A program made the position numbers and the translations under genes. This document shows positions 6,725 through 14,873 of a DNA stretch of 15,043 nucleotides, in pieces. The notes below the pieces were generated by a model. It searched no databases, was not told where the DNA came from, and saw nothing but the letters and a program-made list of their open reading frames with translations. Numbering within the stretch: the first letter of the stretch is position 1; each line of letters starts with the position of its first letter. Source of the DNA: Anaerobacillus sp. (GTDB lineage Bacteria; Bacillota; Bacilli; Bacillales_H; Anaerobacillaceae); contig SKOL01000010.1 of assembly GCA_007120055.1 (NCBI GenBank), positions 1 through 15,043 on the forward strand, in the 5' to 3' direction.

Positions 6725-8005
6725 TTATGCTCGCTTTACTAACCCTGTATATGAAACAATTTCATTAACTAGATTTTCAATATCTTGATTACATAAATGC
6801 TTTGTTTCTATTATATTATGTTTAGCATCAAACTCATCCCATTTCTCTGCAAGGATCTTAATTCCTAACTCTTCTTTTTTTTCATAAAAATAGGTTCCTG
6901 GATAAGGAGAAGTGTAGGACATATAAATTATACTCCCTGCATCATGTAATTCTTTTATAAACTCTTTTGTTTCTCTTATCGTTTCCTTCGTATCTTGTGG
7001 AAATGGTATCATAAACGAAGATGCGACATTAATCCCTAACTCCTTGCAAGTTTTAATAACATTTACTACTTGTTCCTTTGTGATTCCTTTGACAGAATCT
7101 AAAACTCTTTGTGACCCTGATTCAACCCCAAATTGAATCGATCGACAACCTGCATTGGCCATTTCTTTTAAAAGATCATTATCCACTACATCAACCCTAG
7201 TTGCACATCCCCACTCAATCGGATATCCCATTTTATTTATTAGTTCTACTAATCTTATTACCCATTTTTTATTGACTGTAAAAAGATCTTCCGAGAAAAA
7301 AGTATACGTTGCTCCATGCTGTTCAAATAATATCCTTAACTCTCCTACTATACTCTCTGGGCTTCTAGGTCTACGACGACCTTCCCATATAAATGATGCT
7401 GAGCAAAATGGGCATTGATACGGACATCCCCCCCTAGCTGTAGAGATATTCCATTTCTCTTGATAAAATTCTAATGCAAATAACTCCCGGGCAGGATGTG
7501 GTAAAGTATCTGGATCTAGGAGTTCACGACGTTGATTAATGTGAATTTGTTCTTCTACATCCTTGTAGCCTATTCCTTTAATTTCTTTAGGCTCACCTTT
7601 GCCGTCTAATAAATAGTTAACTAATTCTGACATCGTGGCTTCCCCTTCACCAATAACTACAAAATCGACAGCAGCTTCTTTTACTACTTCTTCTGGAAGG
7701 ATTGATGCATGTGGTCCTCCTAAGACAATTTTAATGTGATTATCCAACTCTTTAATCCTTTTTGCTATGATCAGAGCATTGGGATACGTTTCAGTATGTG
7801 CGGAGATGCCTACTACTTTTGGGTTTCGTTTAACTATGTTATCTACTCGACGTATATTTAAACCACTGACGTTAAAATCTATTACCTTTACACTGCGCCC
7901 TTCATGCATTAATACAGATGCTATATAAGCTAAACCTAGCGGTATGGCTAACTTTGAATGGGGACTAACTTTTGTTACAGGAGCATTAATGAGTACAATG
8001 GCCAT
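6725..8005 (-). CDS. B12-binding-domain radical SAM protein, function unknown
   Basis: The protein has an N-terminal cobalamin-binding-type Rossmann domain (about residues 1-140; GGPHAS at 96-101, GEGE at 119-122) followed by a radical SAM core. The [4Fe-4S] motif is C194-x3-C198-x2-C201 in RGGCPYQCPFC. The B12 half lacks the DxHxxG motif of base-off binders, as in BchE-like and many P-methylase-like members. ATG 8005 has GGAG about 9 bases upstream, and the gene overlaps the preceding metallophosphoesterase gene by 20 bp, so the two are probably translationally coupled. Homologues methylate or rearrange unactivated carbons, often of cofactors or natural products. A role in modifying a cofactor or peptide linked to the AOR cluster is speculation. 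Confidence 0.85.
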   Translation of the reverse strand: MAIVLINAPVTKVSPHSKLAIPLGLAYIASVLMHEGRSVKVIDFNVSGLNIRRVDNIVKRNPKVVGISAHTETYPNALIIAKRIKELDNHIKIVLGGPHASILPEEVVKEAAVDFVVIGEGEATMSELVNYLLDGKGEPKEIKGIGYKDVEEQIHINQRRELLDPDTLPHPARELFALEFYQEKWNISTARGGCPYQCPFCSASFIWEGRRRPRSPESIVGELRILFEQHGATYTFFSEDLFTVNKKWVIRLVELINKMGYPIEWGCATRVDVVDNDLLKEMANAGCRSIQFGVESGSQRVLDSVKGITKEQVVNVIKTCKELGINVASSFMIPFPQDTKETIRETKEFIKELHDAGSIIYMSYTSPYPGTYFYEKKEELGIKILAEKWDEFDAKHNIIETKHLCNQDIENLVNEIVSYTGLVKRA

Positions 8006-9629
8006 TTATAACAACTCCATTTCTTTTATCAATTTCAACCCTTTCAAAAGCCCATTTTGCCATTGTGTACAACGTCCATTGTTTTACTGAATTAAAAAGT
8101 TCTCCATCTACCTGGGAAATCTTTACCTTTAGATCATCTATTCGACCATCGTCATTTGTCTGCCTTGTTACATATGTGATTTTTTGTAACTCTTCATAGT
8201 TACTCATGATTTGGTTAATAATTGTTTTATCAGACTTCTTTTCGTAATACCTTTTTTGCTCTGTACTTAGCCCATTTACGATCTCCAATATAATGGCATT
8301 AGTATTCTTACTTTTTGCTATTAATAAAAGTTTATCTATACCTAGCTTTTTTGCTTGTTCTAACCAAAAGAGCCAATCTTGTTTCACTTTTTTTATTTTC
8401 CATTGACCTCGTCCCCTTTGATTAGGTGTTCTACCGGTAATTTGTTGGAATTTACGGTCATTATAAAGAATTTTTAAATGTGATTCTAATTCACTTAATA
8501 ATTGGTCATCACATTTCGTTGCATCAATAACTGAGATAAATTGTTCTAAAATTAGATCAGCACTATTTAAATTTTCTTTATTGAAGTAAGGAACTGTTTG
8601 GTCCAAAATTTCAAAAACGAAAACATTTTCATTACATAATTTTTGCCTTATATTTTCAATCAACTTTACTTCTCTAAGCTTGGAATACATCGCTGTTTTC
8701 CCTTCTAAAACTAATTGGCCGATGATCGGTTTCCCTGTTTCATTAAACCGATTTTTTAATTGTAGTTGGATAATCTCCAGCACTTCATCCAAGGTTGTAC
8801 CTGTATTAATTTTATACTCATTAAAGTTAAATTTAATTTTTTCCCACCGAACCATTTCTAAAGAGTGAAATTCTATATTAACTAATTGTTTCTCAGTCCA
8901 CTCCACTATATAGCAACCCCTAGAATCAAGTTCATCAAAACTTGTTCCTTGTATTCTCCCTGGGTTAACTACTAACGGTACGTCATCTATATAAACTTTC
9001 CTTTTATGGATATGCCCCATTGCCCAATAATGGATACTGGAAGTTTTCAAATCTCTTAGTGAATATGATGCACAAGGCAGACATTCATCAACTTCTCCAA
9101 CACGTCCATGCGCTACCGCGATTTTCAATATCTCATCATGATCACGACTAGCTGTTTCTATATATTGAAGAGCTGGATTTTCTGTAGGAGGAGCCTCCCA
9201 AAATCCACGCCCATATATCTTAGCAATTTCTTTTCCATGCTTATTATGCGTTAGCATTTCAACCTTTTCATTGGAAAATAGATGTATATAAGGATCATCT
9301 TCTAGTATGGTGCGTATTTCTTGGGCATCAATCGCTAGATCATGATTACCCAAAATAATATATGTATGTATTTGATGATTAGATAGTCTACGTATATTTT
9401 TATAAAACTTATCTTTTGAATTAATACTGTAACTTTCTTTGTCAAATATATCACCAGATATCACTAAAAAATCAACCTTATTGTCGATTGCTAATTCTAA
9501 TAAATTATCGAACGCACTCCAAGTTGATTGTTTTAATCGATTGATCCAATGACGATCAAAGAATTCAGTGCTTTGAAATGGAGCATCTAAATGCAAATCT
9601 GCAGCGTGTATAAACCGGAATGTTGCCAT
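7986..9629 (-). CDS. SbcD/YhaO-like metallophosphoesterase (putative DNA repair exonuclease)
   Basis: The N-terminal calcineurin-like phosphoesterase domain has all metal motifs (from the chosen start): D11-x-H13, G59-D-I-F-D63, G94-N-H-D97, H174 and G205-H-I-H208. In the SbcD/Mre11/YhaO group this domain is a Mn-dependent DNA nuclease. From about residue 260 the sequence is a long, charged region I do not recognise; 547 aa is well above YhaO (about 400). ATG 9629 has AAGGAG 8 bases upstream; an ATG eight codons earlier (9653) has none. No SbcC/YhaN-type ATPase partner is present. The tight overlap with the radical SAM gene suggests a shared task. A nuclease in a redox-enzyme cluster is unusual, so it may act on something other than DNA. 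Confidence 0.82.
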   Translation of the reverse strand: MATFRFIHAADLHLDAPFQSTEFFDRHWINRLKQSTWSAFDNLLELAIDNKVDFLVISGDIFDKESYSINSKDKFYKNIRRLSNHQIHTYIILGNHDLAIDAQEIRTILEDDPYIHLFSNEKVEMLTHNKHGKEIAKIYGRGFWEAPPTENPALQYIETASRDHDEILKIAVAHGRVGEVDECLPCASYSLRDLKTSSIHYWAMGHIHKRKVYIDDVPLVVNPGRIQGTSFDELDSRGCYIVEWTEKQLVNIEFHSLEMVRWEKIKFNFNEYKINTGTTLDEVLEIIQLQLKNRFNETGKPIIGQLVLEGKTAMYSKLREVKLIENIRQKLCNENVFVFEILDQTVPYFNKENLNSADLILEQFISVIDATKCDDQLLSELESHLKILYNDRKFQQITGRTPNQRGRGQWKIKKVKQDWLFWLEQAKKLGIDKLLLIAKSKNTNAIILEIVNGLSTEQKRYYEKKSDKTIINQIMSNYEELQKITYVTRQTNDDGRIDDLKVKISQVDGELFNSVKQWTLYTMAKWAFERVEIDKRNGVVINGHCTH

Positions 9630-9658
9630 AATGAAAGCTCCTTTCTGATACAATATAA

Positions 9659-9705
9659 CAGGGGTTACGTTTCCTATTAAGATAAACGCCCCCTGCTTTT
9701 TTTAA
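9659..9705 (+). terminator. Terminator-like hairpin oriented antisense to the operon
   Basis: CAGGGG (9659-9664) pairs with CCCCTG (9690-9695) and CGTTT (9668-9672) with AAACG (9684-9688). On the plus strand this is followed by C and seven Ts, a classic intrinsic terminator, yet no plus-strand gene lies to its left. On the minus strand it lies between the 126-aa gene and the SbcD-like gene, followed only by TTATATTG. It could stop antisense RNA, protect mRNA ends or divide the operon. Confidence 0.55.
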
Positions 9706-9734
9706 TGTTTATTAAATTTTATTCATTTGCTTTT

Positions 9735-10115
9735 TTAAGTCATATTTAATACTTCATCACACTGTTTCAAGCGGTCTTTTAATAAATTACATGTTTCCTC
9801 AATTTTTGTTACATAACTTTGGTTACTATTAACTACTTCATTAATTTCATTAGACAAATCAGTATCTCCAAATACTTTCTCAATCCAATGCACCACTTCT
9901 TCTAAATTAATATAAGATATTTTAGACTTTCCCTTTTGAAATAGCTTTACGTATTCATCTACAAACAGGAAATCAACAAGCTCTTGTAGACTATAGATTG
10001 AAACGCTATTATTACCACCAGCACCACTCATCATAGTACCGATAATACGATCTTCGAAGCTAACTTCTTGCTTAAGTTTTTTTGCTAGTTCAACTGTAAC
10101 TTCAGATAGTACCAT
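9735..10115 (-). CDS. Unknown 126-aa protein translationally coupled to AOR
   Basis: I do not recognise this protein. It is small, soluble and acidic, with no signal peptide or membrane helix. A Gly-rich MMSGAGGNN stretch lies near residue 30, a hydrophobic LQELVDFLFVDEYVKLF segment follows, and the C-terminal third looks like a coiled coil (EETCNLLKDRLKQCDEVL). Its two cysteines do not form a metal motif. AGGAGGAG, about 8 bases before ATG 10115, lies in the last codons of the AOR gene, and only 4 bases separate the AOR stop from this start. That tight coupling suggests a partner: a small subunit, an assembly chaperone or a Tat proofreading factor. It occupies a position comparable to the unknown YdhW of the E. 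coli ydh operon, with no similarity claimed. Confidence 0.8.
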   Translation of the reverse strand: MVLSEVTVELAKKLKQEVSFEDRIIGTMMSGAGGNNSVSIYSLQELVDFLFVDEYVKLFQKGKSKISYINLEEVVHWIEKVFGDTDLSNEINEVVNSNQSYVTKIEETCNLLKDRLKQCDEVLNMT

Positions 10116-10119
10116 AGAT

Positions 10120-12171
10120 TTACTCTCCTCCTAGCTTACCTTTAGCTTCTAACTCATCGGCGACATACCCAAGTCCAATCTCCTCAAGTGTACTGCGTTT
10201 TGGCCAACCAGAGCTAGGTTCCCACCCTTCTAGTTCAAAATACATCGTTTTCCAATCCTCAAATTTTTGACGATCTAATGTCCTTCCGAGACAATCACTA
10301 TAAATCCACTTACCATTTTCAAAAACAGTTAATTCATAAGGTACAGATGTTGGAACATCGTAGACGTACCCTGCAAATACTTCTTGATCTCTATGGCGTC
10401 CTTGCAAGATCCATATTGCTCGATCTAGATTCCAGATCTTTCTTCCAATTGCCATTCCTTCTTCAAAGGTAATGTTTTTACCTGTTACTGCATTATAAAA
10501 TTTAGGTTCACCTTCAGGGGTAAACCCTTTAAAATCAGGTACATTTGCATTAACGAAGAATGGCCATGCCCAATCACAATATAGCATTGACTGTTTCCAA
10601 AATCTAGTATAGTAACGGTGCCATGAAATCATTTTGGCTTTCGCTTCAGAATATATTCCTTCCTCACTATAATCAAGCATCATTGGGTCATCGTATATAA
10701 CTAATTTGCTAGCCACTGTATTTACATTATCTTCAGCAGATATGATTGGTTCTTGACCGATCGCATTGCAAACAAGTGGTAGCCAATGTACAGAAAAGTT
10801 TAAACAGTGTTCATTGATGTCACGATCACCTAGAATTGAACCATAACTCCACTCTACTTCTAATCGAGGATCATAGTGCTCATTATAGCCCCAGTTCGGC
10901 AATTTAATTAAACCACTTTCAATATCTTCTAATCTTCCCCATTTTTCAATCGCTCTCGGCAACCCTTCTGCTAAATCCTCACCAATATCTTCTCTGTATG
11001 CAATCGCTCTTGTTAGAGCTTCCGCAAACTCTAGCTTCCCATATTTTTCATAAGGTAGTTCACTGTGAATTTCTTTCCCTGGTCCTAAAACTCCCATTTT
11101 ATATAAATCTCTCAAATAACCATGTTGTAAAATCCCGTACACATTGATCCCATATTTTTGTAAATAATCTGTAGCAATATGTGCTGCTTCTGGCCCATCT
11201 GATGTATAGAATAAAGATTCTACACAACTAGATTCATTACTGTTCCCAGTACTTGTCTTTCTACGACAATTCATATAGCAACCGACACAACCTTTTGGCC
11301 TAGATGGCTCTGTTACATTCAACAGTAAAGGACCAAAGCCTGGTGAACGATTGATCGTTCCATAGAGTGCAAAGTTATCTACTGGTGATTCTCTTAATGG
11401 ATTATCAACATTGTATCCATGTTGTTCTTTAAGCCAAATTCTTGCTTGCATGAGGGCGTTTGGATCGGCTACCTCTACACTCCCTGTTCCAATTACACTA
11501 ATAGCTTTTAAATTCTTCGATCCAAATACACCGCCAAATCCACCTTGACCAGCCCCATTTCCTGCATCGTGGACTAGACATGCAATTCTGCTCAGATTTT
11601 CACCTGCCTGACCGATGGCAACTACAGCTGGTCGTTGCGTGCTACTTCCCCCATCTCTACCCGTTCCCACTTGATTCCAGTTTCCATAATCTTCTCCATT
11701 ATTTACTTCATCCCATATTTCTTGTTGTGTTTCATACGTATCCATTCCCCAGTAACCTGTTGCATCTTTAATTTTTACGTCATGATTACGAATATCTAAC
11801 CAAACAGGTGACTCCGATTTACCTTCAACAATGATACCATCCCAACCGGCGTATTTTAACATCGGTGCAAAGCGTCCCCCGAAGTTACTTCGAGTAAACC
11901 ATTCATAAGGCCATGATTGCGGTCCAATCCCTTGTACTTCAGTTCTTGAAGCTGCAGAAGGGGTTAATGTACCAACGAGTGGAGATGTCATAATTGTAAC
12001 AACATTTTTCGGATCAAAAGCCGAAATAGTCTTATCTTCAACCAAATCCCAAAAAATAGCTGAACCCATTCCATGACCACCACCCCATTGTTGGTAGTCT
12101 TTTGTATCTATTGTTGATATTTTTTTCTCTGTTAAATTCACACGCAAGATTTTTCCCATATAACCTTTCAT
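10120..12171 (-). CDS. Tungsten/molybdenum aldehyde ferredoxin oxidoreductase family protein (YdhV-like)
   Basis: AOR-family enzymes carry a tungsto- or molybdo-bis-pterin and a [4Fe-4S] cluster and oxidise aldehydes or reduce carboxylic acids. The N-terminal fold is typical (MGKILRVNLTEKK, then WGGGHGMG near residues 29-36), with NFGGRFAPMLKYAGWDGIIVEG at 96-117 split across the usual pterin-binding region. Cluster ligands are C295-x2-C298-x3-C302 and a likely fourth, C532 in SMLYCDWAWP. The C-terminus GW...GWP..STLEEIGL is the standard AOR ending. At 683 aa it is closer to E. coli YdhV (about 700) than to archaeal AOR (about 605). No signal peptide is present. GGGAGG lies 7 bases before ATG 12171. 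The Tat-signal ferredoxin precedes it by 37 bp and is the likely electron partner. The substrate cannot be deduced. Confidence 0.93.
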   Translation of the reverse strand: MKGYMGKILRVNLTEKKISTIDTKDYQQWGGGHGMGSAIFWDLVEDKTISAFDPKNVVTIMTSPLVGTLTPSAASRTEVQGIGPQSWPYEWFTRSNFGGRFAPMLKYAGWDGIIVEGKSESPVWLDIRNHDVKIKDATGYWGMDTYETQQEIWDEVNNGEDYGNWNQVGTGRDGGSSTQRPAVVAIGQAGENLSRIACLVHDAGNGAGQGGFGGVFGSKNLKAISVIGTGSVEVADPNALMQARIWLKEQHGYNVDNPLRESPVDNFALYGTINRSPGFGPLLLNVTEPSRPKGCVGCYMNCRRKTSTGNSNESSCVESLFYTSDGPEAAHIATDYLQKYGINVYGILQHGYLRDLYKMGVLGPGKEIHSELPYEKYGKLEFAEALTRAIAYREDIGEDLAEGLPRAIEKWGRLEDIESGLIKLPNWGYNEHYDPRLEVEWSYGSILGDRDINEHCLNFSVHWLPLVCNAIGQEPIISAEDNVNTVASKLVIYDDPMMLDYSEEGIYSEAKAKMISWHRYYTRFWKQSMLYCDWAWPFFVNANVPDFKGFTPEGEPKFYNAVTGKNITFEEGMAIGRKIWNLDRAIWILQGRHRDQEVFAGYVYDVPTSVPYELTVFENGKWIYSDCLGRTLDRQKFEDWKTMYFELEGWEPSSGWPKRSTLEEIGLGYVADELEAKGKLGGE

Positions 12172-12208
12172 AAATAAGCCTCCCGTCCTACATTTTTATA
12201 CTAATGAT

Positions 12209-12886
12209 CTAATCAGTTGGAAAACCTAAATTCCCGTAGTGTTTATTTCTTAAATTAACATCGTATCCACGTTCGTTTTGTTGTGGGATTGTTTTGGTAA
12301 ATGTAATAGCGTTCATTGGGCAAACTGCTGCACATGCTTGTTTTCCTTTTGGGCCACCATCTTCTTCCCAATAAGGAGTATCCGCACACAAATCACATTT
12401 TTGTGCATATGTTCTTTCATGATTCCAAATCACTCTATTACTCTCGTATGGACAAGCCTCGATACACCTTTGACAACCTATACATTTCCCTGTGTAGACT
12501 ATACGTACATTTCCATTCTCATCATCAGCTTGCAAAGCTCTAGTAGGACAAGCTTCAATGCACGGAGCATAAGTACATTGTCTGCATTGCGATATTTGAA
12601 CATCATTTGGAAATCCCTCAAAAGAATTTTGTATTATCTGGATTCTAGACAAGGACAAGTTTTCTTTGCCTTCATGTGTTAATGAACATGCGAGCATACA
12701 CGTTACACAAGCAGCACATTTCTTAGTGTCAACTAACAAATAACCTTCCGAAGCAGGGATCGCATATACACCATCATCTAACCATCTAACTCCTGGGAAT
12801 AGAGCACCTAAGCTTAATCCAATTAAGGAGGCACTACTTATCTTTAAAAAGTCCCTTCTTGAGGAATTTTTCGGCTCATTTGCCAT
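12209..12886 (-). CDS. Tat-exported 4x[4Fe-4S] ferredoxin-type electron transfer subunit
   Basis: This 225-aa iron-sulfur subunit belongs to the DmsB/NrfC/YdhX-type family. A twin-arginine signal opens the protein (SRRDFLK, R10-R11, then a hydrophobic stretch about 17-31). Sixteen cysteines make four clusters: C57/60/63/67; C101/104/109/113; C135/138/141/145; C164/167/185/189. The wide spacing in the last group is usual for the family. AAAGGAG lies 9 bases before ATG 12886. It lies between the cytochrome b and AOR genes, so it probably wires AOR to the membrane haem protein. Its Tat signal puts the complex on the outer face, with AOR perhaps exported as a folded passenger. An unprocessed signal acting as a membrane anchor is the alternative. 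Confidence 0.95.
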   Translation of the reverse strand: MANEPKNSSRRDFLKISSASLIGLSLGALFPGVRWLDDGVYAIPASEGYLLVDTKKCAACVTCMLACSLTHEGKENLSLSRIQIIQNSFEGFPNDVQISQCRQCTYAPCIEACPTRALQADDENGNVRIVYTGKCIGCQRCIEACPYESNRVIWNHERTYAQKCDLCADTPYWEEDGGPKGKQACAAVCPMNAITFTKTIPQQNERGYDVNLRNKHYGNLGFPTD

Positions 12887-12974
12887 GTCATTTATCTCCT
12901 TTCCAGTTTCAGTTATTAAATTAATACTCAGACAATCTATCTTTTACTATCTAATGTACTAAACTAGTAAAGAC

Positions 12975-13850
12975 TTATTTTTTCGTTCGTGCTTCGTTTT
13001 CTTTGATTTCTTTATACCAATTCACATGGTGGGATTTAACATAATCTTCTTTCACATAGCCAGTAATCATAGATCTAAGTAGCGGCCATGATGGTGGTAT
13101 GATCGCCCCTGCAATTACGTGTATAATTAACAAGAAAATGATCAAGATCGTAGCTAACCCATGTAAAAATGTTGCTGCAGCCATTAGTCCTTCTGGCATA
13201 TTCCAAATATATGCCGATACTTTAGTTAACCCTGTTAGGATGATTAAAGCGATAACGACACCCCAAGCTGGATAGGATAACCTTTCACTTGCTAGATATT
13301 TACCTTCAACTGGTTGTTTTCCAAAGCCAAACTTCGCTTTATAATGATTGATGGCATTTGGAATATCATGTGCTTTCGGCATGTTTTCTTTAATTTCTCC
13401 AGATAAAATGTTTTTTGTAACGTGAAAAAATATTACGAATAAAAATAAGCAAGCACCTATAAAGTGCAGATTCATCACAAAACCAATATTTTGTGGTTCT
13501 GTGACAAACCTAGGAAAAATTAAGAATCCTAAAGCTATTCCAGTACCAATTAATATTAGGGTTGCAAATGCATTGGCCCAATGTTGAAAAAACATTGTTT
13601 CATCATGTCTTAACACTTTTCCATTTTTAATAGAAGGTACTACTTTCCTTTTGGCGAATGATCCTAATAAAATTCCAAACAAAATTGCTATCGGTATTGC
13701 CCACACTGCGGATTCAAATAATAAATTGTACGTAGAAGAACCTGTAAAACCCGATTGAAAAACATAAAATCTTGATGCTTCATAGGCCCAATAGGTTCCA
13801 AAAGCTAAACCTATTAAGGTCGTCAATACAATCAACAATCTTGCAAGCAT
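12975..13850 (-). CDS. Membrane cytochrome b subunit (formate dehydrogenase gamma / YdhU-like)
   Basis: This dihaem-type membrane anchor probably exchanges electrons between the ferredoxin subunit and menaquinone. The 291 aa hold about six hydrophobic helices (roughly 4-21, 46-64, 92-112, 124-145, 195-212, 226-250). Histidines placed like haem ligands in or beside helices are H90, H129, H143, H230 and H244. The C-terminal tail is basic and soluble. AAAGGGAGGT lies 6 bases before ATG 13850. It follows fdhD by 28 bp and precedes the ferredoxin gene by 88 bp; that gap shows no terminator. It could equally be classed with thiosulfate-reductase or hydrogenase cytochromes b. Confidence 0.87.
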   Translation of the reverse strand: MLARLLIVLTTLIGLAFGTYWAYEASRFYVFQSGFTGSSTYNLLFESAVWAIPIAILFGILLGSFAKRKVVPSIKNGKVLRHDETMFFQHWANAFATLILIGTGIALGFLIFPRFVTEPQNIGFVMNLHFIGACLFLFVIFFHVTKNILSGEIKENMPKAHDIPNAINHYKAKFGFGKQPVEGKYLASERLSYPAWGVVIALIILTGLTKVSAYIWNMPEGLMAAATFLHGLATILIIFLLIIHVIAGAIIPPSWPLLRSMITGYVKEDYVKSHHVNWYKEIKENEARTKK

Positions 13851-13878
13851 GTTTTTACCTCCCTTTCATAGTTTTGTT

Positions 13879-14637
13879 TTAAGACTTTTGTTCAAGTGTC
13901 CTCATTAAATCATTTTCAACTTTTCCTTGTGACGTGTAGATTGTCGCAATTTTTCCCCGTAAATATCCGACGATTTCAATTTGTAAAAAGTTTGCAAGTT
14001 GAACTGCTTGTTTAGTAGCTGCTGTCCTTGAGCCAATTAAGCCAACCCCTAAACGTGCAGCTTTCGAAAGCATTTCATAAGAGACCCTCCCTGTAGTAAG
14101 TAATATTAACGTTTTTGGATCGAGACCTTTACTGATTGCATAACCAATAACTTTATCGATTGCATTGTGACGACCAATATCTTCGCGAACGGTCATCTTG
14201 CCATCATTTTCAATAATACAAGCTCCATGCATACCACCAGTTTCTAAGTATAACGGTGAATTTTGTGCAAATTCATGACGCTTCTTTAGTAAATAAGACA
14301 GTGGAACCTTTTGGTTTGTAGTTATTTTCGGAAACTTTCTTACATCGGTCATTGAAAAGAATGTTACTCCCTTTCCACAACCTGCAGTGAAAAACTTTTG
14401 CTTTTCGGTAAACGCCTCAAAATCAAAATCATCAAACAACTCAACTGATACTTTTCCTTTCTCTTCAGCAATCGTTAACTTTTTTATGTCACTCATTCCA
14501 TTTATAATACCTTCTGAGTATAAGTAGCCTACCGTCCACTCATTTAAATCAGCCTTTGTTAGTTGATATGTAGCTAACTCAAGTCCATTTAAATAAAGTG
14601 TAATCGGAAACTCGTCCGGACAGTATTTTCGAGACAT
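13879..14637 (-). CDS. fdhD: FdhD, sulfurtransferase for molybdenum/tungsten enzyme activation
   Basis: FdhD passes sulfur from a cysteine desulfurase to the pterin-bound metal of formate dehydrogenase, and binds the finished cofactor. Family blocks are FPITLYLNG (10-18), TAGCGKG (84-90), TGGMHGA (133-139), REDIGRHNAIDKVIG (151-165), TTGRVSYEML (181-190) and SRTAAT (203-208). The 252-aa length is normal. The active loop keeps one cysteine, C87; the CxxC pair of E. coli FdhD is not present. ATG 14637 has AGGAGG upstream. It is the first gene of the block. No formate dehydrogenase is in the window, so it may serve one elsewhere or the AOR itself. Confidence 0.95.
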   Translation of the reverse strand: MSRKYCPDEFPITLYLNGLELATYQLTKADLNEWTVGYLYSEGIINGMSDIKKLTIAEEKGKVSVELFDDFDFEAFTEKQKFFTAGCGKGVTFFSMTDVRKFPKITTNQKVPLSYLLKKRHEFAQNSPLYLETGGMHGACIIENDGKMTVREDIGRHNAIDKVIGYAISKGLDPKTLILLTTGRVSYEMLSKAARLGVGLIGSRTAATKQAVQLANFLQIEIVGYLRGKIATIYTSQGKVENDLMRTLEQKS

Positions 14638-14806
14638 TTAACCCCTCCTAAATTAGCATGAATTCATAAAAATTCTTCGAATACCTTAATAAATAATATT
14701 TTATTGTGTGATTTTTATGACTTTTAAGAAAAATTATGTAAAAACTATGGTGAATTTGTTACAAATTTATGTCATTTTTTACGTAAGTTTTAAATTAAAA
14801 ACAAAA
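14638..14806 (-). promoter_or_regulatory. AT-rich leader of fdhD with a palindromic candidate operator
   Basis: The 169-bp space must hold the promoter of the fdhD-led operon if it has its own, because a terminator lies just upstream. No sigma-A pair stands out. AATTTGT-T-ACAAATT (14753-14767) is a perfect 7-bp inverted repeat about 115 bp before the start codon, resembling a dimeric regulator site. It does not clearly match the Bacillus Fnr (TGTGA-N6-TCACA) or Rex consensus. Confidence 0.4.
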
Positions 14807-14849
14807 AGAGGTTGTTCTAAAATTGTTAAACAATTTTAAAACAACCTCT
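14807..14849 (-). terminator. Intrinsic terminator of tatA copy 2
   Basis: A 19-bp stem (14807-14825 with 14831-14849), broken only at one position that is a G-U pair on the minus strand, has the 5-base loop TTAAA. On the minus strand it is followed by TTTTGTTTTTAA. It lies 24 bp after the tatA copy 2 stop codon and separates that transcript from the fdhD operon. Confidence 0.85.
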
Positions 14850-14873
14850 AACTTAAGCTAGTTTATATACTTC

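Noticed and set aside
12278..12682. 134-aa plus-strand frame opposite the ferredoxin gene
   Set aside because: Its Cys-rich look comes from the complement of the ferredoxin coding strand. The minus frame has 16 correctly spaced cysteines and a good ribosome site.
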